Below, one piece after another: positions 33,336-42,509 of a stretch of 64,000 bases of DNA. Position 1 is the stretch's first letter. Each line of letters begins with the position of its first letter. Below the pieces are notes generated by a model. It did not search any database, was not told the DNA's origin, and worked only from the letters and a program-made list of their open reading frames with translations. Where the stretch lies: positions 1 through 64,000 of the forward strand of contig NZ_NRTA01000007.1 in the NCBI RefSeq assembly GCF_002286735.1, in the 5' to 3' direction. The translations under genes were made by a program, and so were the position numbers. The stretch is from Leptolyngbya sp. BC1307. Lineage in GTDB: Bacteria > Cyanobacteriota > Cyanobacteriia > Phormidesmidales > Phormidesmidaceae.

Positions 33336-33395
33336 AGCTATCAAAAACCTAGCTATCAAAAACCTGGCTATCAAAAACCTGGCTATCAGAAAATC
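33336..33395. repeat. 15-bp tandem repeat, 4 copies, between acpP and fabF
   Basis: Copies of (A/G)GCTATCAAAAACCT run head-to-tail. The first three are near-identical and the fourth is degenerate (GGCTATCAGAAAAT). It is intergenic and does not touch the stop codon. Confidence 0.88.
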
Positions 33396-33507
33396 AGCCA
33401 CACTTTATTAGCTTCCCGACGTTTGAGTTGATCGAGTTAGGCTCTCTGGCCTTTTGGTTTTGTCCCTATGACCTGACAAGCCGCCGCCCCTCGTTGCCTT
33501 TAAAACT

Positions 33508-34764
33508 ATGGCTAATTTAGAAAAAAAGCGTGTTGTTATCACCGGTATGGGCGCGATAACGCCCATTGGTAATACCCTGGAGGACTACTGGCAGGGGTTG
33601 ATTAGCGGCCGGAATGGCATTGATACGATTACAGCATTTGATCCGTCGCAGCACGGTAGCCAAATTGCTGGCGAAGTTAAGGGATTTGACCCCTTGGACT
33701 ATATGGATCGTAAAGATGCGAAGCGAGCGGCGCGGTTTGCTCACTTTGCGATCGCTGCTAGCAAGCAGGCATTAGCCGATGCCAAGCTAGCCATTACCGA
33801 CCTCAACGCCGAGCAAATTGGCGTCATGATTGGCACGGGCGTCGGCGGCATTCAGGTGATGGAAGATCAGCAGGAGATCTATCTCAATCGGGGGGCGAGC
33901 CGCTGTAGCCCGTTCATGGTGCCGATGATGATCGCCAATATGGCCGCTGGGCTAACGGCTATTCAAACCGGTGCCAAGGGGCCGAATTCCTGCCCAGTGA
34001 CGGCTTGCGCAGCCGGGTCTAACGCTATTGGTGATGCCTTTCGCCTGGTGCAAAATGGCTACGCTCAGGCGATGATTAGTGGCGGCACCGAGTCGGCAGT
34101 CACGCCGCTGACGTTTGCGGGCTTTTCGTCGGCACGGGCGATGTCTACGCGCAATGACGATCCGACCCATGCGAGTCGCCCGTTTGATCGCGATCGCGAC
34201 GGTTTCGTTCTCGGTGAAGGCTGCGGCATTTTAATCTTGGAAGATCTCGACCACGCTCTGAGTCGGGGCGCTCGCATTTACGCTGAAATGGTGGGCTACG
34301 GCATGAGCTGCGATGCCTACCATATGACTAGTCTGGCTCCCGGCGGTGAAGGGGCCACCCGCTCAATTCGCCTGGCTTTGAAAGACGGTGATCTGTCGCC
34401 AACAGACATTAGCTACATCAACGCCCACGGCACCAGCACACCCGTCAACGATCCCAATGAAACTGCTGCCATTAAGACCGTACTGGGCGACCATGCTTAC
34501 AAAATTACCGTCAGTTCGACCAAGAGCATGACCGGTCATTTGCTCGGTGGCTCTGGCGGCATTGAGGGCGTTGCGGCCGTTATGGCTGTTGCCAACGATA
34601 AAGTGCCCCCCACTATTAATTTGGTCAATCCTGACCCCGCTTGCGATTTGGACTATGTCGCTGACAGAAGTCGCGATCAAACGGTAGATGTCGCCCTGTC
34701 AAACTCGTTTGGATTTGGGGGGCATAACGTCACGCTAGCCTTTAAAAAGTACGCTGAAAACTGA
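33508..34764 (+). CDS. fabF: beta-ketoacyl-ACP synthase II
   Basis: Condensing enzyme of fatty acid elongation. The active-site cysteine is in PVTACAAGSNAIGDAF, and the two histidines are in YINAHGTSTPVNDP and STKSMTGHLLGGSGG. It has 418 residues. The gene lies downstream of acpP. A short G/C hairpin (AGGCCA-ATCAG-TGGCCT) follows the stop without a U-run. Confidence 0.97.
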   Translation: MANLEKKRVVITGMGAITPIGNTLEDYWQGLISGRNGIDTITAFDPSQHGSQIAGEVKGFDPLDYMDRKDAKRAARFAHFAIAASKQALADAKLAITDLNAEQIGVMIGTGVGGIQVMEDQQEIYLNRGASRCSPFMVPMMIANMAAGLTAIQTGAKGPNSCPVTACAAGSNAIGDAFRLVQNGYAQAMISGGTESAVTPLTFAGFSSARAMSTRNDDPTHASRPFDRDRDGFVLGEGCGILILEDLDHALSRGARIYAEMVGYGMSCDAYHMTSLAPGGEGATRSIRLALKDGDLSPTDISYINAHGTSTPVNDPNETAAIKTVLGDHAYKITVSSTKSMTGHLLGGSGGIEGVAAVMAVANDKVPPTINLVNPDPACDLDYVADRSRDQTVDVALSNSFGFGGHNVTLAFKKYAEN

Positions 34765-34810
34765 GTCATTAGGCCAATCAGTGGCCTCTAAGAGAGGGCT
34801 GATTCGTCAG

Positions 34811-34816
34811 TATAAT
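34811..34816 (+). promoter_or_regulatory. -10 element of the transketolase promoter
   Basis: A perfect TATAAT lies 67 nt upstream of the tkt ATG. The hexamer 17 nt further upstream (CTAAGA) is a poor -35. Confidence 0.5.
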
Positions 34817-34882
34817 GGCCTCACTTCCTGAGAGTTTTACCAACCGCTCCACTACCCCGTCGTTCACCTAAAAGAAACCACT

Positions 34883-36889
34883 ATGGCTGTCGCAACTCAA
34901 TCGCTTGAAACGCTGTGTATCAATTCCATTAGATTTTTGGCCATTGACGCCGTAAACACCGCACAGTCTGGGCATCCTGGCCTGCCGATGGGCGCAGCGC
35001 CGATGTCTTTTGTGCTGTGGGATAAGTTTATTCGCCACAACCCGAAGAATCCGAAGTGGTTTAACCGCGATCGCTTTGTCCTCTCAGCGGGCCACGGCTG
35101 CATGTTGCAGTACGCCATGCTGTATCTCACGGGCTACGACAGCGTCAGCATTGACGATATTAAGCAGTTCCGGCAATGGGGCTCCACTACGCCCGGTCAC
35201 CCTGAGAACTTTGAGACTGCCGGTATTGAAGTGACGACTGGCCCCCTGGGGCAGGGCGTTTGTAACGCGGTTGGTTTGGCAATGGCCGAAGCGCACCTGG
35301 CAGCTAAATTTAATAAGCCTGACTGCACGGTGGTCGATCACTACACCTACACCATCATGGGCGACGGCTGTAATATGGAGGGCATTTCGAGTGAAGCTTG
35401 CTCTTTGGCTGGTCACTTGGGCCTGGGTAAGCTGATTGCCCTATACGACGACAACCATATTTCGATTGATGGTTCCACAGATATTGCCTTTACAGAAGAT
35501 GTGAGCAAGCGCTTCGAGGCGTATGGCTGGCATGTGCTGCATGTAGAAGATGGCAATAGTGACTTGGCGGGGATTGAGAAGGCGATCGCTGAAGCCAAAA
35601 AGGTCACCGACAAGCCCAGCATGATCAAGATTACGACCACCATCGGCTATGGCTCCCCCAACCGGGCGGGCACTGGCGGCATCCACGGGGCCATGCTCGG
35701 CGACGATGAGACCATTGCCACTCGCGAAAACCTGGACTGGAAGTACGACTTCTTTGAGATTCCTGAAGATGCGCTTAGCCGCTACCGTCAGGCGATTGAT
35801 CAAGGCGCTGAGGCTGAAGCCGATTGGGAGAAGACGCTATCGACCTACCGCAGCAAGTATGCAGAGGAAGCCGCTGAGTTTGAGCGGATGATCTCCGGTA
35901 AACTGCCCGACGGTTGGGAAGATGCGCTGCCGACCTACACACCCGAAGACAAGGCACTAGCCACTCGGAAGAATTCGGAAGCGACGCTGAACGCTTTGGC
36001 TCCTGCCCTGCCTGAACTGATCGGCGGTTCTGCTGACCTGACTCACTCCAACCTGACCGAGCTAAAAATTTCCGGCGACTATCAAAAAGGCGCTTACGAA
36101 AATCGCAACATTCACTTTGGTGTGCGCGAGCACGGCATGGGCGCAATCTGCAACGGCATCGCCCTGCACGGCGGCGGTCTGATTCCTTACTGCGCAACCT
36201 TCCTCGTCTTCACCGACTACATGCGCGGGGCAATTCGCCTCTCGGCCCTGTCTGAGGCAGGCGTGGTCTACGTCATGACTCACGACTCGATTGGCCTGGG
36301 TGAAGACGGCCCGACTCACCAGCCGGTAGAAACGGTCGCTTCCTTACGCGCCATTCCCAACCTGTACGTGATTCGCCCTGCCGACGGCAACGAGACCTCC
36401 GGCGCGTACAAAATCGCCATCCAAAAGCGCAACGCCCCGACGCTAATGTGCTTCTCCCGACAGGGTTTGCGCAACCTGCCCGGTTCTTCTATCGACGCGG
36501 TTGCCAAGGGTGCCTACATCATGTCCGACTCAGATGGTACGCCTGACCTGATCATGATTGCGACCGGTAGTGAAGTGCAGCTCTGCGAAGATGCGGCTGA
36601 AAAGCTGCGCGGCGATGGCAAAAAAGTGCGCGTGGTTTCGATGCCATGCTGGAAGCTCTACGAAGAGCAAGACGCAGCCTACAAAGAGTCTGTACTGCCT
36701 AAAGCAGTGAAAAAGCGCTTGGTGGTGGAAGCCATGAGCAGCTTTGGCTGGGCTAAGTACTACGGCGACGAAGGCGATATGATTAGCGTCGATACCTTTG
36801 GCGCGTCGGCTCCGGGCGGCGTGGTCATGGAGAAGTTTGGCTACACCATTGATAATGTAGTATCTCGGGCGAATGCGCTGCTCAGCTAG
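34883..36889 (+). CDS. tktA: transketolase
   Basis: Thiamine-diphosphate enzyme moving two-carbon units in the Calvin cycle and the pentose phosphate path. The N-terminal [18 protein letters not shown], the ThDP-binding region [13 protein letters not shown] and the C-half [14 protein letters not shown] with [18 protein letters not shown] are all intact. It has 668 residues. It is a single gene followed by its own terminator. Confidence 0.97.
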   Translation: MAVATQSLETLCINSIRFLAIDAVNTAQSGHPGLPMGAAPMSFVLWDKFIRHNPKNPKWFNRDRFVLSAGHGCMLQYAMLYLTGYDSVSIDDIKQFRQWGSTTPGHPENFETAGIEVTTGPLGQGVCNAVGLAMAEAHLAAKFNKPDCTVVDHYTYTIMGDGCNMEGISSEACSLAGHLGLGKLIALYDDNHISIDGSTDIAFTEDVSKRFEAYGWHVLHVEDGNSDLAGIEKAIAEAKKVTDKPSMIKITTTIGYGSPNRAGTGGIHGAMLGDDETIATRENLDWKYDFFEIPEDALSRYRQAIDQGAEAEADWEKTLSTYRSKYAEEAAEFERMISGKLPDGWEDALPTYTPEDKALATRKNSEATLNALAPALPELIGGSADLTHSNLTELKISGDYQKGAYENRNIHFGVREHGMGAICNGIALHGGGLIPYCATFLVFTDYMRGAIRLSALSEAGVVYVMTHDSIGLGEDGPTHQPVETVASLRAIPNLYVIRPADGNETSGAYKIAIQKRNAPTLMCFSRQGLRNLPGSSIDAVAKGAYIMSDSDGTPDLIMIATGSEVQLCEDAAEKLRGDGKKVRVVSMPCWKLYEEQDAAYKESVLPKAVKKRLVVEAMSSFGWAKYYGDEGDMISVDTFGASAPGGVVMEKFGYTIDNVVSRANALLS

Positions 36890-36929
36890 TCTGTTAGCTT
36901 GCTTCAATAGCTAAATTTAACGTTTGCAG

Positions 36930-36960
36930 AGGGGAGGGCACGATGTGTTCTCCCCTTTTT
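36930..36960 (+). terminator. rho-independent terminator after tkt
   Basis: The stem AGGGGAG (36930-36936) / CTCCCCT (36950-36956) is followed by TTTTT, about 40 nt after the tkt stop. Confidence 0.75.
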
Positions 36961-37098
36961 GTGTTGGAGCCTCCGTCCGTTTCAGATTCAGTAACTGAGG
37001 CAATCCAAGTTGAGAGGGGAGATAGCCTATGGATAACTATTGAGAACACTGCCTAATAAAGGTTTGACCAATCCTCCGCGCTCAAAGACGCTCTTCAA

Positions 37099-37256
37099 TA
37101 GACCTCTTGCATAATAGATTTAATGGTATTATTAAAGGTTTTGCCGAATTCCTTTAATATCTGCCCTTTAACTAGGGCCATCCAAACAGTGCAGGCAAAG
37201 GCCCTTTTATTTAAAACCCGTTAGCATATCACAAAAGTAATTATGCAAGAGGTCTA
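37099..37256. mobile_element. MITE-like element with 17-bp terminal inverted repeats
   Basis: TAGACCTCTTGCATAAT at the left end is repeated in exact inverse at the right end (ATTATGCAAGAGGTCTA). The ~158-bp element has no coding capacity. The sequence resembles insertion-sequence ends I recall from cyanobacterial genomes (GACCTCTTGCA-type). The outermost TA may be the target duplication. It ends 4 nt before the ATG of the next gene and supplies that gene's ribosome-binding-like AAGAGG. The ~210 nt between tkt and the element holds the tkt terminator and nothing else I can name. Confidence 0.72.
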
Positions 37257-37260
37257 ATCA

Positions 37261-38031
37261 ATGAAAAAGAAACGTTTCATCTGTCTGGTAATCGGTATAG
37301 TTTCAGTCGTAGGTGTGAGCTGTGGGCGTGCAGAGCGGCCTGTCCAAGAAGCGGCTGTCCGTGAGGTAGCGGCTAAATCGCAGGACGAAGAAACTCGCTA
37401 TTTTGAGGAAGACCTTTACCTCACCAGTTCAGGAGAAAAACTGCCTATCAATGCCATTCGAGCAGAGCTGCTGTGTCCCATCTTCCCTCAGAACTTTCGA
37501 CAGGTTGCTGAAAGGGCAGATGCGATCGCCATTGGCAAACCTCTAGAATCTCTAGAAGAGAGCGAGATCAAGGTACACGACGATATCACGAGATACGAAT
37601 TTTCTGTCTCTGATTTTGCGGTAGAGACGGTACTAAAAGGCAGCTTTCAAGACGGCGATATCATTAGCTTGGGTCAAGATGTGGCTATTCTCGACGACGA
37701 GATTTACCGGTTGCCGGTTGGTCATGAAGATTGGAATGAGCGATCGCTGGTGCTCAGCACACCCAACAATTACCGCCCAGTCAAAAAAGGATCAAAGTAC
37801 ATTCTGTTTCTGTACAAAAGGACAGACGCTAACATTTACTTCCCGATTTACTACGCTCTTGGCCGGTTTAACGTTGATGGGACAGACGAACTCAACTATG
37901 AGCCTTACCCTGAGGTGTCCACGCATCTGAAGATTCGAGACTATGCGATCGCGCTATACCGTGCAGCAGCCCAAACCCCAGGTCAAAATCTGCTGTCTCA
38001 AATCGTTGAACAATCTGACACTGCCTTCTGA
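37261..38031 (+). CDS. lipoprotein of unknown function
   Basis: The N-terminus MKKKRFICLVIGIVSVVGVSCGR is a clear lipoprotein signal with lipobox VSC. The mature domain (residues ~70-220) contains AERADAIAIGKPLE, VETVLKGSFQDGDIISLGQ and KKGSKYILFLYK. This is a beta-rich pattern seen in small secreted proteins that I cannot name. The 5' flank, including the AAGAGG Shine-Dalgarno-like sequence, belongs to the MITE end, so expression probably depends on the insertion. The function is unknown. Confidence 0.75.
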   Translation: MKKKRFICLVIGIVSVVGVSCGRAERPVQEAAVREVAAKSQDEETRYFEEDLYLTSSGEKLPINAIRAELLCPIFPQNFRQVAERADAIAIGKPLESLEESEIKVHDDITRYEFSVSDFAVETVLKGSFQDGDIISLGQDVAILDDEIYRLPVGHEDWNERSLVLSTPNNYRPVKKGSKYILFLYKRTDANIYFPIYYALGRFNVDGTDELNYEPYPEVSTHLKIRDYAIALYRAAAQTPGQNLLSQIVEQSDTAF

Positions 38032-38045
38032 AGATTGTCCTCTCA

Positions 38046-38273
38046 CTAAGAAGCGTCATCCTTCATAGGCCCAGCGTCTTCTTTTATCGCCCAAAACTGC
38101 TGAAACCAGGTGAGTAGCATAGCGATCGCCACTAGCCCGCCTAGCACCCAAGCTACCGTCCGAAAATTGGTCGCCACTAGCAGCAAAAAGTAGCCCAGGC
38201 CAACGCTGCCTAATAAAACAATTGTTTGCCAGCGGCGCAGGGCCTGAGTCCACAGCAATTGCCTTTGTTTCAC
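38046..38273 (-). CDS. small two-helix membrane protein, unknown function
   Basis: 75 residues with a GTG start. Two hydrophobic helices (TIVLLGSVGLGYFLLLVATNF; VAWVLGGLVAIAMLLTWFQQFW) sit between a basic N-terminus and an acidic C-terminus, giving a sensible topology. It is convergent with the lipoprotein gene (14 nt apart). Its reality rests on composition and topology only. Confidence 0.5.
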   Translation of the reverse strand: MKQRQLLWTQALRRWQTIVLLGSVGLGYFLLLVATNFRTVAWVLGGLVAIAMLLTWFQQFWAIKEDAGPMKDDAS

Positions 38274-38368
38274 CGTTTCTCCCTCAGATGTAGGTCATTT
38301 AACGAGGCCATTCAAAGGATAGACTTGTAGCTAGCTTTTGTGACCTCAATGCCAGGGATTGTTCAAAT

Positions 38369-39502
38369 ATGTCATCATACGACTGCATTATTGTCGGCGC
38401 GGGACCAGCAGGGGCAAGTGCGGCCTACCATTTGAGCAAAAACGGTCATCAAGTGCTGCTGCTAGAGAAGGCTTCGCTGCCTCGCTATAAGCCCTGCGGT
38501 GGCGGCGTTTCTCCGCAGATTGCAGACTGGTTTGACTTTGACTTTGAGCCAGTGATTTCGCAAAAGGTGACTCGCGCCCGGTATACCTGGAAGCTGGGAG
38601 ACGTGGTAGAAACTGACCTGAGTCTGCCAATTTGGATGGTGCGTCGCAATGAGTTTGATCACTACATTGTCCAGCAGGCACAGCGCAAAGGAGCGGTATT
38701 GCAAGATGACACCAAGGCGACGGGAATCGCTTTTGAAGAGAATTGCTGGAAAGTGACAACCAGCCGTAACGAGACGCTAACTGGCAAGTATTTAATCGCT
38801 GCCGATGGCGCGCGCGGTCCGATGGCTAAGTGGCTCGGTTTCAACAAGCGCAAGACGAGCGTGGCGGGTGCGATTGAAATCGAACCGAAGGTGGCGGTAG
38901 AAAATAGCCACGTGGTGCATTTTGAATTTGGTCTGCTGAAGAATGGCTACGTGTGGAATTTTCCTAAAGCGGACGGCTATTCGATTGGCAGCGGCGCTTT
39001 TTGTACGAACCAGCGCAAAGGTGGCGATCTGGTGCAGCCGATGGTGGACTATGCGGCTTCGTTTGGGGTGGATGGCGATCGCACCCAAAAACACGGCCAC
39101 CCGGTCTGCCTGTGGGACGGCGACCAAACCCTGCACACCCAAAATGCCCTGCTCGCAGGAGAAGCCGCCTGCGTTGTCGATCCCTTCACTGCCGAAGGCA
39201 TTCGTCCTTCTATTTTTACCGGCATCAAAGCGGCTGAGGCTGTTGACCTAGCGCTAGCAGGCGACTCAGATGCCCTGGCAAACTATAGCCGCATCATTGC
39301 CGACGAGTTAGGCAGTGAAATGCGCTTGGCATCGCGATTAGCTAAGGCGTTTTACACCGCCCCTAAGCTGGGCTATCGCACCATTATCAAGCAGCCATCG
39401 GCAACAAGGGCGATGGTGAAAATATTCACGGGCGAGCTGAAGTATGCCGATATGGTGCAGAAGGCGTTGCGGCGGCTGAGTGGGGGGCTCTTGGCACGAT
39501 AG
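38369..39502 (+). CDS. geranylgeranyl reductase-family FAD oxidoreductase
   Basis: The FAD-binding dinucleotide motif IIVGAGPAGASAAYHL is at the N-terminus, followed by the GGR-family signature RYKPCGGGVSPQ. The second conserved block is LIAADGARGPMAKWL and the third is LLAGEAACVVDPFTAEGI. It has 377 residues. The family reduces isoprenoid double bonds. This is not the classical ChlP as I remember it, so the substrate is open (menaquinone-like, archaeol-like or other prenyl chain). Confidence 0.88.
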   Translation: MSSYDCIIVGAGPAGASAAYHLSKNGHQVLLLEKASLPRYKPCGGGVSPQIADWFDFDFEPVISQKVTRARYTWKLGDVVETDLSLPIWMVRRNEFDHYIVQQAQRKGAVLQDDTKATGIAFEENCWKVTTSRNETLTGKYLIAADGARGPMAKWLGFNKRKTSVAGAIEIEPKVAVENSHVVHFEFGLLKNGYVWNFPKADGYSIGSGAFCTNQRKGGDLVQPMVDYAASFGVDGDRTQKHGHPVCLWDGDQTLHTQNALLAGEAACVVDPFTAEGIRPSIFTGIKAAEAVDLALAGDSDALANYSRIIADELGSEMRLASRLAKAFYTAPKLGYRTIIKQPSATRAMVKIFTGELKYADMVQKALRRLSGGLLAR

Positions 39503-39616
39503 TTGCCTCTGAGAGTCACGCAGACTTAGGCCGCTAGCGTTAACGATTCCATCCAAGCAGGACTGCCATAGATACCGGCTAACGGCTCGTCAATCTCGAA
39601 TAAAAGCAAAACACTG

Positions 39617-40504
39617 TCATGTTTCATCGAGCAGTCTTTCCTCTATCTTCTTGAGTGAGACGCCTTCCTCAGTAAGCCAACTCGTAGGCCCCGACTTGCT
39701 GTTCCCGGAGATAAGCGCTGCCGCATATGATGAAGAGCTAGGCGCTATATCTTTGGTGAGCTTGTAATTTTCGCCATCGGATTTCACTGTTCCGTCGTCG
39801 ATCCATTTTTCACGCATCGCTACAGCTTTCTTGGGCATGCTCGGATTGTTTTTTCCGGAAATGTCCGAACCTTCAAACAGCACGAAGCCGTCGTCGGACT
39901 GTTGTCCCGTTGCCTTCACAGTAGAAGAGGAGAATGAGAATGTAAAGTTAGCTAGCTTTCGAGCTTCTGACTCAGGCCTTTTAGGAGAGGCCACTACCTT
40001 AACCGGCTCCAAAACTCTGTGACCCAGAGTTCCCATCACAATTCGGAGATTATGTATGTACTCTTCCATAACGTCTCTATCAGCTCTCGGAAGAACGGAT
40101 TCGGTAGGCGTATTGCCGCTCTCAATTCGATAGCGGTCAGCAGCTCTGCTGATGGCGGTGAGACGTGACTCTAGATATTTAACGTGTGCTCTAGTAAGAT
40201 TTTCGCCTTTGCTAGTGAAGATAATTACTTCATTCCAGAAATCTTGATCCCTTTCTTGTTGGCTGAGCCGCTTCACCACGTTTTCAGATTCGCCAATATA
40301 AGCGCGATCACCTGTTTTCGCAGTCTGTTTCTCTAGAAGAAAATAGACTCCAGGACGCTCGGTCTCTGACCACTCTTTAAGTTCATTTAGCCTGCTTCTA
40401 GGGCACGCAATTGCTTGACCTGACCAATTAGCAATTTCGACATGCCTAATACCGGATGGAACTCCATCGGCAAGATACACAGTAACCTTACGACCAAAAT
40501 TCAT
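39617..40504 (-). CDS. GIY-YIG nuclease with DUF4357-like C-terminus
   Basis: The GIY-YIG core appears as PGVYFLLEK...RAYIGESENVVKRL (residues ~50-85), and the following FWNEVIIFTSKGENLTRAHVKYLESRL is typical of this subclass. The C-terminal ~110 residues (FEGSDISGKNNPSMPKKAVAMREKWIDDGT...) resemble the DUF4357 domain often attached to such nucleases. It has 295 residues. It is flanked by long spacers and decayed genes and is slightly richer in AT, so horizontal acquisition is likely. Targets are unknown; restriction-like or defence roles are possible. Confidence 0.82.
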   Translation of the reverse strand: MNFGRKVTVYLADGVPSGIRHVEIANWSGQAIACPRSRLNELKEWSETERPGVYFLLEKQTAKTGDRAYIGESENVVKRLSQQERDQDFWNEVIIFTSKGENLTRAHVKYLESRLTAISRAADRYRIESGNTPTESVLPRADRDVMEEYIHNLRIVMGTLGHRVLEPVKVVASPKRPESEARKLANFTFSFSSSTVKATGQQSDDGFVLFEGSDISGKNNPSMPKKAVAMREKWIDDGTVKSDGENYKLTKDIAPSSSSYAAALISGNSKSGPTSWLTEEGVSLKKIEERLLDET

Positions 40505-40836
40505 CTAAAAATTGCCTTATCTCCATAAATTTCTCCTCATGCTCAGATACTATATTTATCGACCTTAGTAGCTTTATCGTCTTTTATACATTGCCATTGT
40601 TTAATCGCTGATACCGTCGAGCCCACCATAGGTCACATTGCTGCTGTAAGCTCAGCCCAATTTCTGGAGTAGCGCTGAGCGGTGCTCCCAATTATGGGGC
40701 GAGGCCAACAGGCAGGTTCTGTGACTTGAGATCTAAGATGTATAAAGCCTCTAGATACCCCTCAGATAAGGTCCCACCGGGCTCAGGCGGGTATACAGAT
40801 GAAGGCAAGTTCGCTTGATGTCAGGAATCAACTGCT
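40505..40836. other. Intergenic region between the nuclease and the antitoxin remnant
   Basis: 332 nt without an intact gene. No promoter or repeat stands out. Confidence 0.4.
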
Positions 40837-40938
40837 ATGCAGATTGTGATTGAAATACCCGATGCGATCGCCCGACGGCTCCAGACCGACTGAAGTAATC
40901 TGACTCGACGTGATACTTAATACGCTACGCTAGCAGAG
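40837..40938 (+). pseudogene. decayed antitoxin-like gene (UPF0175-type N-terminus)
   Basis: The frame reads MQIVIEIPDAIARRLQTD then TGA. Continuing past the stop gives SNLTRRDT, another stop, then YATLAE. The pattern fits UPF0175-like antitoxins, in which a tryptophan is followed by (S/N)NL(S/T)RR and an L-A-rich helix. The first stop is probably a TGG-to-TGA change. No toxin gene remains. It is too short for the ORF track. Confidence 0.5.
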
Positions 40939-41022
40939 TAATCTCTGGTCTTGGTCAGTTTGTCAACTGCGCGGCGCAATTTATCAACCTCCGTCAGGAC
41001 GACGCCACCCGCCACCGCCCCG

Positions 41023-42489
41023 ATGTGGTTTACCGACCACATGCTTTTCCACTACCAGCGCTGTCGTCGCCGTGTCTATCTCGACAGCTACGGGGATACA
41101 ACGCTTAAAGATCCGCCCAGCGACTATTTTGTAAAGCTGCGCGAAGACAGCGCTGAGCACAGAACTGCCATGCTTGCCCAGTTCAAGCCTTTGCAGCGGC
41201 CTGTCTTTGAGCGGAATAATTGGGAAGCCGGAGCCAACGCTACTTACCAAATGATGGCCGATGGCGTTGAGACTATCTACCGGGGCGTGCTGACGGCCCA
41301 AGGCCCTGGCGATGTGCGGTATCGCAGCGAGCCAGATGTGCTAGTGAAACGTGCTGGCGAGTCCTGGCTGGGCGATTGGTACTATGTGCCGTACAACGTC
41401 AAACTGGGCAAAAAGCCCAAACCCGAATATCAGCTAGTGGCAGCTTTCGCAGCTTATGTGCTCGCCGAAGTGCAGGGCGTGTGGCCCGAGACCGCCTGGC
41501 TCTTGCTCAAAGAAAAGCAGTACGCTGTGACTCTGGGTCGCTACGTTCCTAAGCTGCAAGACGCCTTAGACGATTGCTTAGAGGCTCAGTCCGGCGTGCT
41601 TACGGCGGCGAATCCACCAGAAGTCTTTATCTCCCGTAGCCGCTGCGATATGTGCCCGTGGTTGGGGCACTGCTACCAGGAAGCAAAAGCACAAAATCAC
41701 CTCTCACTGCTGCCGGGCGTCACCAAAAAACGCTATCCCACGCTCGTAGAGATGGGCATTACGACGGTTGAAGCCTTGGCCAGCGCGCAGCCATCTCACC
41801 TGGCCTATTCGCTAGACGTAGAGCAGATGGTGACTGAGAAAATGATCTTTCAAGCGCAGGCGAACTGGACAGAGAAGGCGATCGCCCGCCTCCATAAAAG
41901 CCGCTTCCCACTGACGCCCAGTGACGTTCCCACCACCGATATCGAACTCTATTTCGACATAGAAGCTGCTCCAGATAAAGACCTGATTTATCTGCACGGC
42001 GTTTTAGTCGTCAATAACCGCACCCAGGAAGAAACCTTCCACGCCCTCGTCGCCGAAGCCCCCGAGCACGAAGAAACTGCCTGGTTTGAGTTTTTGGCCC
42101 TGGTCGATAGCTATCCCAACGCGCCGATCTATCACTTTTGCCCCTACGAAGCGCAAACGGTGAGTAGACTCAGCGAGCTGTACGGTGATGGCGGCGTCAA
42201 TATAGACCATTTGCTCAACCGCTTCGTCGATATTCACAAGCGCGTTGTCGAGGCGGTGGCGCTGCCGGTAGAAAGCTACGCGCTGAAGCATCTGGCTCGC
42301 TGGATGGGGTTTGAGTGGCGAGATGAAGATGCCAATGGGGCACAGTCGATTTGCTGGTACGACGACTGGCTGACGACAGGCGATCGCACCTACCTCGACA
42401 CCATCCTCCGCTACAACGAAGACGACTGCCAGGCCACTTACCGCGTCAAAGACTGGCTGGTAAAGTTTGCCCAACCGTTCTGGCAGTAA
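41023..42489 (+). CDS. TM0106-family RecB-like nuclease
   Basis: I choose the ATG at 41023 (MWFTDHMLFHYQRCRRRVYL), where family similarity begins; the first 24 residues of the ORF look like read-through of the upstream degenerate region. The N-terminal half is PD-(D/E)XK/RecB-like, with the conserved cysteines CDMCPWLGHC near residue 205, possibly an Fe-S site together with the N-terminal Cys. The C-terminal half, DIELYFDIEAAPD, is an RNase H-like exonuclease domain with DxE. It has 488 residues. The role is unproven; DNA repair is the usual guess. Confidence 0.85.
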   Translation: MWFTDHMLFHYQRCRRRVYLDSYGDTTLKDPPSDYFVKLREDSAEHRTAMLAQFKPLQRPVFERNNWEAGANATYQMMADGVETIYRGVLTAQGPGDVRYRSEPDVLVKRAGESWLGDWYYVPYNVKLGKKPKPEYQLVAAFAAYVLAEVQGVWPETAWLLLKEKQYAVTLGRYVPKLQDALDDCLEAQSGVLTAANPPEVFISRSRCDMCPWLGHCYQEAKAQNHLSLLPGVTKKRYPTLVEMGITTVEALASAQPSHLAYSLDVEQMVTEKMIFQAQANWTEKAIARLHKSRFPLTPSDVPTTDIELYFDIEAAPDKDLIYLHGVLVVNNRTQEETFHALVAEAPEHEETAWFEFLALVDSYPNAPIYHFCPYEAQTVSRLSELYGDGGVNIDHLLNRFVDIHKRVVEAVALPVESYALKHLARWMGFEWRDEDANGAQSICWYDDWLTTGDRTYLDTILRYNEDDCQATYRVKDWLVKFAQPFWQ

Positions 42490-42506
42490 AGGTCTGGCAG
42501 TAAAGC
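42479..42506. repeat. 14-bp duplication covering the stop of the RecB-like nuclease gene
   Basis: TCTGGCAGTAAAGG is followed directly by TCTGGCAGTAAAGC. The first copy contains the TAA stop (42487-42489), and the second puts a TAA in another frame. Confidence 0.8.
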
Positions 42507-42509
42507 TTT

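Noticed and set aside
35775-36197. 140-aa minus-strand ORF within transketolase
   Set aside because: Arginine/serine-rich antisense shadow of a strongly supported gene.
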